Assembly: GCA_905207485.1 (NCBI GenBank)
Contig: CAJLLL010000006.1
Location: forward strand, 1 to 44,543
Origin: an uncultured Phascolarctobacterium sp.
GTDB lineage: Bacteria > Bacillota > Negativicutes > Acidaminococcales > Acidaminococcaceae
DNA length: 44,543 bases
Direction of reading: 5' to 3'
The position numbers and the translations under genes were made by a program. The notes below the pieces were generated by a model. That model was not told the DNA's origin, did no database searches, and worked only from the letters and a program-made list of their open reading frames with translations. Within the stretch, counting starts at the first letter, position 1. The number at the start of each line of letters is the position of its first letter. Positions 18,259 to 26,143 of the stretch are shown here, piece by piece.

Positions 18259-19302
18259 ATGGGCAAATTTCATATAATGCTGCATGTAAGGCAATTAATG
18301 ATGTTCGGAATGGCAATGTTAATCGGCATGTTGTTTGATTATATGGCAGTGCCTATACCATTCCTTCTGGGTGGCATTGTTTCTTCAATGTTCTGGAAAG
18401 TAATCGGCGCTCAGGTTTACTGGCCGCGCCAGTGGCGCGAACTTGGCCTGTGCGTAGCGGGTTATGGCATTGGACGTAATTTCAGCGCCGAAACCGTACA
18501 TGAACTTACCATGCAGTCATTAGGCGTTATTGAAGCAACTGCCGCCTGCGTTGGCGCCAGCGTGATAATTGCCTGGTGGACATCGCGCCACAGCTACGCT
18601 AACCTGCAAACCTGCATTATGGGCTGTATGCCCGGCGGCATGACGCAAATGCTGCTCATGAGCGAAAGTGACCCGCGCGTTGATTTCAGTGCCGTAATGG
18701 TAATGCAAACCCTGCGCTTAATGGGCGCGATAATTATTGTGCCTTTCCTTGTAGTTCACGGGCTTGGCGCAGAAATTAAAGATGCAGTACCCGCAGCAGC
18801 TATTGAAGGCCATAGCTGGCTATGGATGATTCCGATTGCAGCCCTTGGCGCAATAATTCTGCAAAAACTGCACATTCCTACGCCGCGCCTTTTAGGGCCA
18901 ATACTTGCGGCTGCGGCATGTTCGTACTTCTTGGGCAGTTTTCAGCCGGTGCCCGACCCTGTAATGATGGTAGCGCAAATCAGCATCGGGCTTTACATGG
19001 GTATGCTGCTTGACCCTGCACGCATAAAAGAAACCGCCCGCCTTATGCCGTTTATTCTTACCGGCATACTAATTATTATTGCCGTCAGTATTGGCATGGC
19101 CTACTACCTCTCCGGCATTTACGGCTTTTCCATTATTACGGCATTTTTGGCAATGGCTCCCGGCGGAATTGCCGAAATGTGCCTTGCAGGCATGAGCATG
19201 GGCGAAAACGTATCCATCATTTTAACCTATCAGCTTGTGCGCATGGTAATTTTAAACGTAACGGTGCCAATGGGGCTGCAATGGTATTTTAAAGATAAAT
19301 AA
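18259..19302 (+). CDS. AbrB-family integral membrane protein (putative transporter)
   Basis: 347 residues with about ten hydrophobic segments. It matches the AbrB duplication family (PF05145; often misnamed ammonia monooxygenase), with a twofold repeat: G-M-L-F-D-Y-M-A-V-P-I-P-F-L-L-G-G in the first half and L-H-I-P-T-P-R-L-L-G-P-I-L-A-A-A in the second. Family-typical M-P-G-G-M-T-Q-M and A-P-G-G-I-A-E-M are visible. E. coli AbrB has no firmly established substrate. GGGGGA at about 18244-18249 places the start at the ATG 18259; TTG codons upstream (18232, 18253) are alternatives. It follows ysxC by 34 bases and may be on the same transcript, without an evident functional link. Confidence 0.85.
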   Translation: MGKFHIMLHVRQLMMFGMAMLIGMLFDYMAVPIPFLLGGIVSSMFWKVIGAQVYWPRQWRELGLCVAGYGIGRNFSAETVHELTMQSLGVIEATAACVGASVIIAWWTSRHSYANLQTCIMGCMPGGMTQMLLMSESDPRVDFSAVMVMQTLRLMGAIIIVPFLVVHGLGAEIKDAVPAAAIEGHSWLWMIPIAALGAIILQKLHIPTPRLLGPILAAAACSYFLGSFQPVPDPVMMVAQISIGLYMGMLLDPARIKETARLMPFILTGILIIIAVSIGMAYYLSGIYGFSIITAFLAMAPGGIAEMCLAGMSMGENVSIILTYQLVRMVILNVTVPMGLQWYFKDK

Positions 19303-19359
19303 AACCTAAATAGTAGCTTATTGCACAAAAATAAAAAAGGTAAATTTTTACCAAAAGGC

Positions 19360-19388
19360 TTGACAGCCCTAATAGTAATAGTTATAAT
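19360..19388 (+). promoter_or_regulatory. Consensus promoter of the cobalamin riboswitch RNA
   Basis: Perfect TTGACA (19360-19365), 17-base spacer, perfect TATAAT (19383-19388). This predicts strong constitutive initiation near 19395, just before the riboswitch. Confidence 0.9.
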
Positions 19389-19404
19389 TAAGGCAATAAA
19401 TCAA

Positions 19405-19600
19405 TATTTCGTACAGGTACCATAGTTTAAATGTTTATCGGTGCAAATCCGATGCGATCCCGTCGCCGTAACGGCAATAAAAGCCGAAGCCGAGCGCGCA
19501 GCCTGTATAAGCATCACTGCTTGACCTGCGGGAGACAGGAAGGAGATGTTTACTAACCAACCGGCTTTGTTATGTGAGAGTGGCAGGGCCCTTTGATTGA
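19405..19600 (+). ncRNA. Cobalamin (B12) riboswitch
   Basis: Core blocks of the class I cobalamin aptamer are present in order: GGTGCAAATCC (19440-19450), then GCGATCCCGTCGCCGTAA corresponding to the usual GCnGcCCCGCaACuGUAA, then ACTG (19516-19519), a short hairpin, and GGAAGG (19538-19543). The P2-side GGTACC is at about 19416-19421. The 5' box that usually reads GGGAA reads differently (ATGTTTA), so this may be a variant. A strong terminator (19610-19646) follows, so ligand would act on transcription termination. No B12 gene is downstream in the window: the next gene is ridA, which has its own promoter. Boundaries are approximate. Confidence 0.8.
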
Positions 19601-19609
19601 TAACATTTA

Positions 19610-19646
19610 AACCCGTCTTTCCGTTTTTGGAAAGACGGGTTTTTAT
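19610..19646 (+). terminator. Terminator of the cobalamin riboswitch
   Basis: Perfect 13-bp stem (19610-19622 with 19629-19641; arms AACCCGTCTTTCC and GGAAAGACGGGTT) and TTTT tail. Probably the expression platform of the riboswitch. Confidence 0.92.
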
Positions 19647-19816
19647 CTTACCTGCGCTTTTGCAGGGCGGGATATTGGTTTTAAATAAAGGACGCGTCCA
19701 TTCATTGATATTCTCAAATACTCATTTTCTACTCCTCTTGCAGCATACGTTGGGGTACGGGTGCTGCTGTGCCGCCGCTAAAACGGCGGCAATTTTATTT
19801 CCCGGGCAAAGCACCT
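19647..19816. other. Spacer between riboswitch terminator and ridA promoter, with a second terminator-like hairpin
   Basis: No gene recognised. A small CCTGC/GCAGG hairpin lies at about 19651-19666. A second GC-rich hairpin GCCGCCG/CGGCGGC (19771-19777, 19784-19790) followed by AATTTTATTT looks like another terminator. Between them an open frame runs to 19824 and contains three consecutive Cys codons just before that hairpin. It has no standard start codon with a good binding site, so I do not call it a gene. Confidence 0.5.
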
Positions 19817-19845
19817 TTGCGTAAAACGCATTTTGCTGATATACT
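19817..19845 (+). promoter_or_regulatory. Promoter of ridA
   Basis: TTGCGT (19817-19822), 17-base spacer, TATACT (19840-19845) with an extended -10 TG at 19837-19838. Confidence 0.65.
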
Positions 19846-19876
19846 TTAAACAGAAACATTTTTAGGAGGGTTAAAC

Positions 19877-20245
19877 ATGAAAGTTATTAATACCGAAAAA
19901 GCTCCTGCCGCAATCGGGCCTTATTCTCAGGCAATGGAAGTTGGCAACTTTATTTTTGCATCCGGGCAAATACCGGTAGACCCTGCAACCGGCGAAGTGC
20001 CGGAAGGCATTACCGCACAGGCGGAACAAAGCTGCAAAAACGTGGGCGCAATTTTGGAAGCCGCAGGGCTTGGCTATGAAAATGTAGTAAAAACCACCTG
20101 CTTTTTGGCAGACATGGCAGATTTTGCCGCATTTAACGAAGTATACGCCAAATACTTTACCGGCAAACCGGCGCGCAGCTGCGTAGCAGTAAAAGCAATT
20201 CCCAAAGGCGTGCTGTGCGAAATTGAAGTAATTGCAGTAAAATAA
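19877..20245 (+). CDS. ridA: RidA-family enamine/imine deaminase
   Basis: 122 residues. RidA (YjgF/YER057c/UK114) hydrolyses reactive 2-aminoacrylate and related enamines released by PLP enzymes acting on Ser, Thr and Cys. Family motifs: A-P-A-A-I-G-P-Y-S-Q-A near the N-terminus, F-A-S-G-Q-I-P-V-D-P-x-T-G, the substrate-binding Arg in P-A-R-S-C-V-A-V-K, and the terminal K-G-V-L-C-E-I-E-V-I-A-V. These make it an RidA-subfamily archetype with the catalytic Arg. AGGAGG lies upstream of the ATG. Monocistronic between its own promoter and terminator. Confidence 0.95.
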   Translation: MKVINTEKAPAAIGPYSQAMEVGNFIFASGQIPVDPATGEVPEGITAQAEQSCKNVGAILEAAGLGYENVVKTTCFLADMADFAAFNEVYAKYFTGKPARSCVAVKAIPKGVLCEIEVIAVK

Positions 20246-20262
20246 TAAGTAAATAGTTTATT

Positions 20263-20293
20263 AAAAAGCTCAGCCGAAAGGCTGGGCTTTTTT
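20263..20293 (+). terminator. Rho-independent terminator of ridA
   Basis: 10-bp stem AAGCTCAGCC/GGCTGGGCTT with a GAAA tetraloop (20266-20275, 20280-20289) and T run. Confidence 0.92.
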
Positions 20294-20472
20294 GTTACTT
20301 AAAAGAATGCAATAAAAGAAATCATATTTAATGTTTTTGTTTTTGAAAGAAATGTATCATAATTTAAATGTTGCTTGTGAAATAAAAAGTAATTATTTAT
20401 TCACTTTTTTGGCAGCCAATGCAAAAATACTGCTGAATGTAAAATTTTATTGTGCAAAAATTTGTGTTACAT

Positions 20473-20616
20473 TGCCGCAAAAGTAGGAGTTACAGTAACC
20501 TGCGCTGCCGCTTAAACCTACCGGCAGGTATAAAGTTTCCACAAGACCAGTAGAAGTAAGATACAGGCAAACGTAAATGTCTTGCGGGGGGGTAAAGGTG
20601 TGGTATAATTTCGGTA
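20473..20616 (+). repeat. Duplicated autotransporter promoter region, copy 1
   Basis: About 144 bases that recur at 23105-23251 with only scattered substitutions. Internal dyads conserved in both copies: GTTACaGTAAC; CCTACCGGCAGG (a perfect palindrome CCTACCGGTAGG in copy 2); and CCACAAGAC paired about 31 bases later with GTCTTGCGG, the right arm overlapping the -35 box. The ends also carry CCGCAA and TTGCGG. The similarity stops shortly after the -10, so what is conserved is the control region rather than the leader. It probably binds a shared regulator. Confidence 0.85.
20582..20609 (+). promoter_or_regulatory. Promoter of autotransporter 1 with a G7 tract in the spacer
   Basis: TTGCGG (20582-20587), 16-base spacer, TATAAT (20604-20609) with extended -10 TG at 20601-20602. 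Seven Gs at 20586-20592 span the end of the -35 and start of the spacer. The sister promoter has eight Gs and a 17-base spacer. Confidence 0.75.
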
Positions 20617-20673
20617 GTGCTAAATTATAAGCTGATATAAAGCAATTGGCACAAAAATACTGAAAGGATGATT

Positions 20674-22911
20674 ATGGTGAAATTGAATGGTAAAAAACTA
20701 ACAAATGCAGTAGTATTAAGTTTAATGCTTGCTGCACCTTTTACTGCAAGTGCAGAGGAAATTACTGTAACTGACGAACAAGTATTAGAAGGTCCTCAAA
20801 CAGTAAACTCAACGATTAAAGGTACTGAAGGCACAGAAAATATTACTTTTGAAGGCGATCCAACTCAAAACTTTTCTGTGTATGCTGAGAATGGTACTTC
20901 TAAGGTAGAAAATGTTAATAATATTAATATAACAGGTACATGGGGTGGAGATAACTCTGTATTTCATGCAGGCAAAAATGGTAATGTTACTATTTCAGCT
21001 AATGGTGATATAACTGCTTCTAATTTTGGTGTTAATAGTGGTGATAGAGGTGCGAAAATTTTCCATGCTAATGGTGGTAATATAGAAGTTGCGGCAAACA
21101 ATATTTATATTGACATCAATACAAAAGGTAATGCTGTTTTTTCACAAGAAGGCGGAAGTGCAAAAGTAGTTGCTGAAGGTAATATTTTTTTAAGAACAGC
21201 TGATACTATTGCTGTAGGTGCAGCTACTCTTAACCAAGCTGGTACTTCCTCTAAAGTAGAAATTAGTGGTAAAAATGTAACAATAGAATCCCCTAATAGT
21301 TATGGCGTTTGTATTTATGGGCAAACATGGCCTAATGGAGATGAAACTTTAAAGAACAACGATAACACTATTACTATTACTGCTGATGAAAAACTAACAA
21401 TTAATGCACAAACAGCCATAAGAGCTAGCGAAGGTGTAACCAACGAAAATAAAACTGGTGTAGATTTAGATGCAAAATTAATTGACATTACTGGTGATAT
21501 TTTAGCACAAAATGATGGTGAAATAGTTATTGGTGGAGAAAAACTTCAACAGGCTGTAATTTATGGTAATGTAACATCTAAGGAAAATTCGGACGTTGAA
21601 ATTAATTTAGGAACTAACGGCAGTTTTACCGGAAGTTCTGTAATCAGTGATACCGAACTGAATCAAAGTACTGTTGACCTGAATATGGGCAACAATTCCG
21701 TTTGGAATGTAACTGGTGATAGTGCTGTTACCACAATAGATGGCAGTGGCGCTACTGTATCTGTTGATAACACTGATACCAAAATTACTGTTGGCAATAA
21801 TAACAGTACTGGCTTAACCTTAAAAGGCAGCAGTAATGTAACCAATAGCTTTGATGAAAATGACATTGCAGGCAGCATGCAGGATTTGGCTGATGTAATG
21901 ACTATTAATGATGGTAATAAAGATATTACCATAACTGCCGAAGAAGGCGATATTCTTGGTGAAATTACCGCTAAAACATATGAAGATGGCAATATCATCA
22001 GCAATTCTGTAAAACAAGGTGAAAATGTTAAAAATGCAGGAATTACTGAACTTGCTAACGTAGCATTTATGGCATGGCGCGCAGAAAATGACGAAATGCA
22101 TCAGCGTATGGGTGAACTGCGCAGCAGCACCGGTGAAGCAGGCATTTGGGCACGCATGAAACGCGGTGAAAGCGAAAGCGGTGATTTGGACATTACCAAC
22201 CAGTACAACACCTATCAATTAGGTTATGATGAAAAAGTAGGCGACAGTAACTGGTACATTGGTGGTGCAATCAGCCGTACCGAAGGCAAGAGCAGCTTCA
22301 GCAATGGTAGCGGTGAAAACCAGTCCACCGGCTTTACTGTATATGGTACCTATGTTGGTGATAACGGAGAATATGTTGATTTGAGCGCTAAATATGCACG
22401 CCTTGATAACGAATTTGATGTATTTGACCGTGCAGGCATGGAAGTTAATGGCGATTACAGAAACAACGGTTATGCTTTCAGTGCTGAATATGGCAAACGT
22501 ATTGCAACCGGTAATGATTTCTGGGTAGAACCTCAGGTTCAGTTAACTTACGGACATTTAAGCAGTGCAAATTATACTACCAGTAATGATGTAAAAGCAG
22601 CCCAGGATGCAATGAACAGTGTAGTAGGCCGTGTAGGCTTTGCCGCAGGTAAAGACATCAGTGCAGGCAATGTATATGTAAAAGCAAGCTATCTGTATGA
22701 CTTTGATGGTGACACCAGCGTAACGATGAGCAAAAACGGACAAAGCACTACTTATGAACAAGACCTTGGCGGCGGCTGGTTTGAATTTGGCATTGGCACA
22801 AACATTAACCTCAGCGAAACATCTCACCTGTATTTTGACGTAGAACGCGCAGTAGGCGGCGATATTGACACACCGTGGCAGTGGAACGCAGGCGTACGCT
22901 TTGACTTTTAA
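20674..22911 (+). CDS. Autotransporter (type V secretion) outer-membrane protein 1
   Basis: 745 residues from the preferred start (ATG 20674, five bases after AAAGGA; an ATG at 20668 overlaps that site and a GTG at 20677 is also possible). Signal peptide to about Ala-Ser-Ala at 26-28. Residues about 30-430 are an Asn/Thr/Asp/Gly-rich passenger with many short beta-strands, consistent with a beta-helix. From about 460 (L-A-N-V-A-F-M-A-W) an autotransporter barrel (PF03797-like) starts with G-I-W-A-R-M-K-R-G-E-S and ends in F-D-F, the terminal Phe used for BAM recognition. The barrel is about 93 percent identical (hand count) to that of the next gene, whereas the passengers do not align. The passenger is AT-rich, the barrel codons resemble housekeeping genes. 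Ligand unknown. Confidence 0.92.
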   Translation: MVKLNGKKLTNAVVLSLMLAAPFTASAEEITVTDEQVLEGPQTVNSTIKGTEGTENITFEGDPTQNFSVYAENGTSKVENVNNINITGTWGGDNSVFHAGKNGNVTISANGDITASNFGVNSGDRGAKIFHANGGNIEVAANNIYIDINTKGNAVFSQEGGSAKVVAEGNIFLRTADTIAVGAATLNQAGTSSKVEISGKNVTIESPNSYGVCIYGQTWPNGDETLKNNDNTITITADEKLTINAQTAIRASEGVTNENKTGVDLDAKLIDITGDILAQNDGEIVIGGEKLQQAVIYGNVTSKENSDVEINLGTNGSFTGSSVISDTELNQSTVDLNMGNNSVWNVTGDSAVTTIDGSGATVSVDNTDTKITVGNNNSTGLTLKGSSNVTNSFDENDIAGSMQDLADVMTINDGNKDITITAEEGDILGEITAKTYEDGNIISNSVKQGENVKNAGITELANVAFMAWRAENDEMHQRMGELRSSTGEAGIWARMKRGESESGDLDITNQYNTYQLGYDEKVGDSNWYIGGAISRTEGKSSFSNGSGENQSTGFTVYGTYVGDNGEYVDLSAKYARLDNEFDVFDRAGMEVNGDYRNNGYAFSAEYGKRIATGNDFWVEPQVQLTYGHLSSANYTTSNDVKAAQDAMNSVVGRVGFAAGKDISAGNVYVKASYLYDFDGDTSVTMSKNGQSTTYEQDLGGGWFEFGIGTNINLSETSHLYFDVERAVGGDIDTPWQWNAGVRFDF

Positions 22912-22931
22912 TTAAATTAAATCCATAAACA

Positions 22932-22962
22932 AAAACCCCGGTACTTATGTGCCGGGGTTTTG
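22932..22962 (+). terminator. Rho-independent terminator of autotransporter 1
   Basis: 13-bp stem AAAACCCCGGTAC/GTGCCGGGGTTTT with a 4-base loop, followed by a short T-containing tail. Confidence 0.88.
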
Positions 22963-22985
22963 TGCGTTGTAAGGATTATAGTAAG

Positions 22986-23026
22986 AAAAACTGTTATTTG
23001 TTAAACAAATAGCAGTTTATTTTTTA
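22986..23026. terminator. Second long hairpin, possible back-up terminator
   Basis: AAACTGTTATTTGTT (22988-23002) pairs with AACAAATAGCAGTTT (23004-23018) with one G.U pair and is followed by ATTTTTT. It lies just ahead of the second promoter region and could insulate it from read-through. Confidence 0.65.
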
Positions 23027-23104
23027 TGCCTGTATAGGAAATGAAATATAAAAAGTACGAATGGTGTTATATAAAATTTTAAATGTAATTGATAGACCAA
23101 ACGC

Positions 23105-23251
23105 TGCCGCAAAAGTAGGAGTTACAGTAACCTGCGCTGCCGCACAAACCTACCGGTAGGAATAAAGTTTCCACAAGACTAGAAGAAGAAAGATACAAGC
23201 AAAAAGTAAATGTCTTGCGGGGGGGGTAAAGGTATGGTATAATTTCGGTAG
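23105..23251 (+). repeat. Duplicated autotransporter promoter region, copy 2
   Basis: Second copy of the element at 20473-20616. Here the central palindrome CCTACCGGTAGG is perfect and the G run is one base longer. The bases flanking the copies are unrelated, so the duplicated block has clear edges. Confidence 0.85.
23215..23243 (+). promoter_or_regulatory. Promoter of autotransporter 2 with a G8 tract in the spacer
   Basis: TTGCGG (23215-23220), 17-base spacer, TATAAT (23238-23243), extended -10 TG at 23235-23236. Eight Gs at 23219-23226 give the optimal spacer length, one base more than in copy 1. Confidence 0.75.
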
Positions 23252-23307
23252 CGTCAATAAAATTCTTTTATATAAATTAATGGACGCATAATAAAAGGAG
23301 GCTTTTT

Positions 23308-25569
23308 ATGAAAGGGAAAACAAAAATTGCTTTAAGCACATTAATGACCTGTTTAATTATTGGAAATGTAGGTTTTGCAGAAGTTGTAGATTATAAAGAC
23401 TTAGGAACAACTGTCCAAACAGGTATTATTGTTGCTGATAATGAAACAAATAATTTAAATGACGCAAACTATAATTATGAAATTAATAAAGCTGGTAAAG
23501 TTTATGGTATTTTAGCTACTGCTAATGGCATTGCTAATATAAACAATGAAGATGTTAAAATCATTGTAACAAATAACGATGATAATGGTGATACTTATGG
23601 TGTTGGTGCTGCAGTATTATCAAATGACAGTAAATTTACTAATGGTGGCACAGTAAATCTTGGTACTGAATCAACAAAAAACATTAATATCAATGTTAAT
23701 GCTAAAAGTTCTGCAACAGGAATTACAGCGACACGAGGAGTTGATGATAAAACAGCTGAACCTTCTTTTTTTAATGTTAAAGGTAAAAATTTAATCATTA
23801 ATGTTCATTCAGATGTTGGTTATGCAGCTGGAATTTGGGTTCAAAATAATACTGGTGATCCGAGTAATCCTTCAACGGTACTAATTAACGCTGAAAATAC
23901 ATATATTATTTCCACTGCTGATAATAAACAAATGAGCAGTGGTGAGTACTATAATTTAGGGTTAGTTAACTATTCTAATGGCAAAATTATTGTAAATGGC
24001 AATTTAACTGTTGATGCAGGTACTGCTATTAGCACTAGAGGTAATGCAGAAACAATTATTAATAAAGATGGAAATTCTACAGTTAAAATTAATGGGGATA
24101 TTAATTTTAACTACGATCAACCAACATCTGGTACAGCTGTCGATGCTGTTGTTGATATTACTTTAAATGATAAAGATTCTTATCTAAATGGAAATATTTT
24201 TGTAAATGGAAATCCATTTCCTCCGGAAGGAAAAGATGATGTAAACGCAATGAATTTAGTTCTTGCAAATGGGGCTCAATGGTCTAGTGATGCAGATAGT
24301 TTTGTAAATAATCTATCTGTAGATGATGGTATAGTTAATCTTAATGGCGAAAAACAAAGTGTAACTATTGATAATTTAACTGGTGAAAACGGTACTATTA
24401 ATGTTGCAAGTGCAGAAAACAAACTTTCCATTACCGAAAGCAATAATGTTGAAAGTTTAACCGTTGCAGCAAACGGAGCTTATGCAGAAGAACTTGTTAA
24501 AAATGATATTACCGACAGTTTAAATAATATTGTTAATCAGGTTGTAGATAACACTGTTGCTGGCGGAGGTAAAACTGCTGCAACTGATGTTGCCATTGCT
24601 GAAACCGGCGTAGTTGGCGAAATTACAGCTGAAGTTGGCGAAGATGGAAAAGTTATTGCAGGTAGTGTAAAAGAGTTAACTAACAGCACTACCGCAGGTA
24701 TTGGTGAACTTGCTAACGTAGCATTTATGGCATGGCGTGCAGAAAATGACGAAATGCATCAGCGCATGGGCGAATTGCGCAGCAGCACCGGCGAAGCAGG
24801 CATTTGGGCACGCATGAAACGCGGCGAAAGTGAAAGCGGCGACTTGAATATTACCAACCAGTACAATACCTATCAATTAGGCTATGACGAAAAAGTAGGC
24901 GACAGCAACTGGTATTTGGGTGGTGCTATCAGCCGTACCGAAGGCAAGAGCAGCTTTGGCAATGGCAGTGGTGAAAATAAATCTACCGGCTTTACCGTAT
25001 ATGGCACTTATGTTGGCGATAATGGCGAATATGTAGATTTAAGTGCTAAATACGCACGCCTCGATAACGAATTTGATGTATTTGGGCGTGATGGTATTGA
25101 AAGCACTGGTGATTACAGAAACAACGGTTATGCTTTCAGCGCAGAATATGGCAAACGCATTGAAGCAGGCAATGATTTCTGGGTAGAACCACAGGTTCAG
25201 TTGACTTACGGGCATTTAAGCAGTGCTAACTACACTACAAGTCGTGGTATTAAAGCAGCACAGGATGCAATGAACAGTGTAATAGGCCGTGTAGGCTTTG
25301 CCGCAGGTAAAGATATTAGTGCAGGCAATGTATATGTAAAAGCAAGCTATTTGTATGATTTTGATGGTGACACTAGTGTAACTATGAATGATGGTGTAAA
25401 CAGCCGTACTTATGAGCAAGACCTTGGCGGAGGCTGGTTTGAATTTGGCATTGGCACCAATATCAACCTCAGCGAAACATCTCACCTGTATTTTGATGTA
25501 GAACGCGCAGTAGGCGGCGATATAGATACACCTTGGCAGTGGAACGCAGGCGTACGCTTTGACTTTTAA
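23308..25569 (+). CDS. Autotransporter (type V secretion) outer-membrane protein 2
   Basis: 753 residues. AAAAGGAGG precedes the ATG. Signal peptide ends near G-F-A-E (about residue 24). The passenger (about 25-450) is Asn/Asp-rich and unlike that of the first autotransporter. A short linker with Val-Ala-Glu-rich text leads to the barrel at 468-753, which matches the first barrel at all but about 21 of some 285 positions. Differences cluster at three places likely to be loops (around F-D-V-F-x-R, T-T-S-x-x-x-K and the S-V-T-M stretch near the end). Terminal F-D-F is conserved. The gene has its own promoter and terminator, so each passenger can be expressed independently. Processing by self-cleavage is not evident; the passenger may stay attached. 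Confidence 0.92.
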   Translation: MKGKTKIALSTLMTCLIIGNVGFAEVVDYKDLGTTVQTGIIVADNETNNLNDANYNYEINKAGKVYGILATANGIANINNEDVKIIVTNNDDNGDTYGVGAAVLSNDSKFTNGGTVNLGTESTKNININVNAKSSATGITATRGVDDKTAEPSFFNVKGKNLIINVHSDVGYAAGIWVQNNTGDPSNPSTVLINAENTYIISTADNKQMSSGEYYNLGLVNYSNGKIIVNGNLTVDAGTAISTRGNAETIINKDGNSTVKINGDINFNYDQPTSGTAVDAVVDITLNDKDSYLNGNIFVNGNPFPPEGKDDVNAMNLVLANGAQWSSDADSFVNNLSVDDGIVNLNGEKQSVTIDNLTGENGTINVASAENKLSITESNNVESLTVAANGAYAEELVKNDITDSLNNIVNQVVDNTVAGGGKTAATDVAIAETGVVGEITAEVGEDGKVIAGSVKELTNSTTAGIGELANVAFMAWRAENDEMHQRMGELRSSTGEAGIWARMKRGESESGDLNITNQYNTYQLGYDEKVGDSNWYLGGAISRTEGKSSFGNGSGENKSTGFTVYGTYVGDNGEYVDLSAKYARLDNEFDVFGRDGIESTGDYRNNGYAFSAEYGKRIEAGNDFWVEPQVQLTYGHLSSANYTTSRGIKAAQDAMNSVIGRVGFAAGKDISAGNVYVKASYLYDFDGDTSVTMNDGVNSRTYEQDLGGGWFEFGIGTNINLSETSHLYFDVERAVGGDIDTPWQWNAGVRFDF

Positions 25570-25597
25570 TTAGGTTTAAGTTGTTAATGAAAAGTAA

Positions 25598-25632
25598 AAA
25601 ACAAAAGGGAGCATTTGCTCCCTTTTGTTTTT
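25598..25632 (+). terminator. Rho-independent terminator of autotransporter 2
   Basis: Perfect stem ACAAAAGGGAGC/GCTCCCTTTTGT (25601-25612, 25617-25628) extended by A/T pairs, with T tail. Flanking As make it bidirectional in principle. Confidence 0.9.
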
Positions 25633-25803
25633 AGAAATGTTTTAATATTAAATTATAGATTTAATGTTTAATTTTAGATAAAAATAAGTGTTGCGCCTTC
25701 ACAAATACGATAGTAATTTTTATTCATAAAAAAGCAATAATTAAAAAGTTATATCGTTTATGCAAAGACGAAAAAGTAAATAAAAAAACAAAAGGAGAAA
25801 AAC

Positions 25804-26139
25804 ATGCCCGCCCCAACTTTAGACAACGAAACCTTAAAACACATTGCCGGTGACGGCAAGATAGAATTTTATTTATATAATCAGCGCAGTAAAAGCGGCA
25901 TGCCGACATGGGAAATGAAAATAAAAAATGTAGACGGTACGCGCAAAATTATGGTTATCCGCGACAGCGGCATTAGTTTAAGCCAAACGGAAGTAACGGT
26001 GCAGGCGTTTAAAACGCGTGCCGAACGCAATGCTGAAATTTGCCGTTTGTATCACGAAGAAGGCTTAAGCCAGATGTTTCTGGCAAATTTATTTAACATG
26101 AGCCAGCCTTCAATATCAATAATTGTTAAAGCTAAATAA
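25804..26139 (+). CDS. Small protein with C-terminal helix-turn-helix, putative regulator
   Basis: 111 residues. AAAGGAG at 25791-25797 supports the start. The N-terminal half (about 15-60) looks like a small beta-rich domain (I-E-F-Y-L-Y-N, W-E-M-K-I-K-N, R-K-I-M-V-I-R-D). The last 40 residues resemble a resolvase or sigma-4-like helix-turn-helix: A-E-I-C-R-L-Y-H-E-E-G-L-S-Q-M-F-L-A-N-L-F-N in pattern, then M-S-Q-P-S-I-S-I-I-V as the probable recognition helix. I do not recognise the family. It lies directly after two autotransporters that share dyad-rich promoters and could regulate them, but that is only positional. Monocistronic with its own terminator. Confidence 0.75.
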   Translation: MPAPTLDNETLKHIAGDGKIEFYLYNQRSKSGMPTWEMKIKNVDGTRKIMVIRDSGISLSQTEVTVQAFKTRAERNAEICRLYHEEGLSQMFLANLFNMSQPSISIIVKAK

Positions 26140-26143
26140 AAAG

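Noticed and set aside
19597..19824. 75-codon open frame after the cobalamin riboswitch
   Set aside because: It would be translated through the terminator stem, has no start with a binding site there, and no recognisable family; only its Cys run is noted separately.
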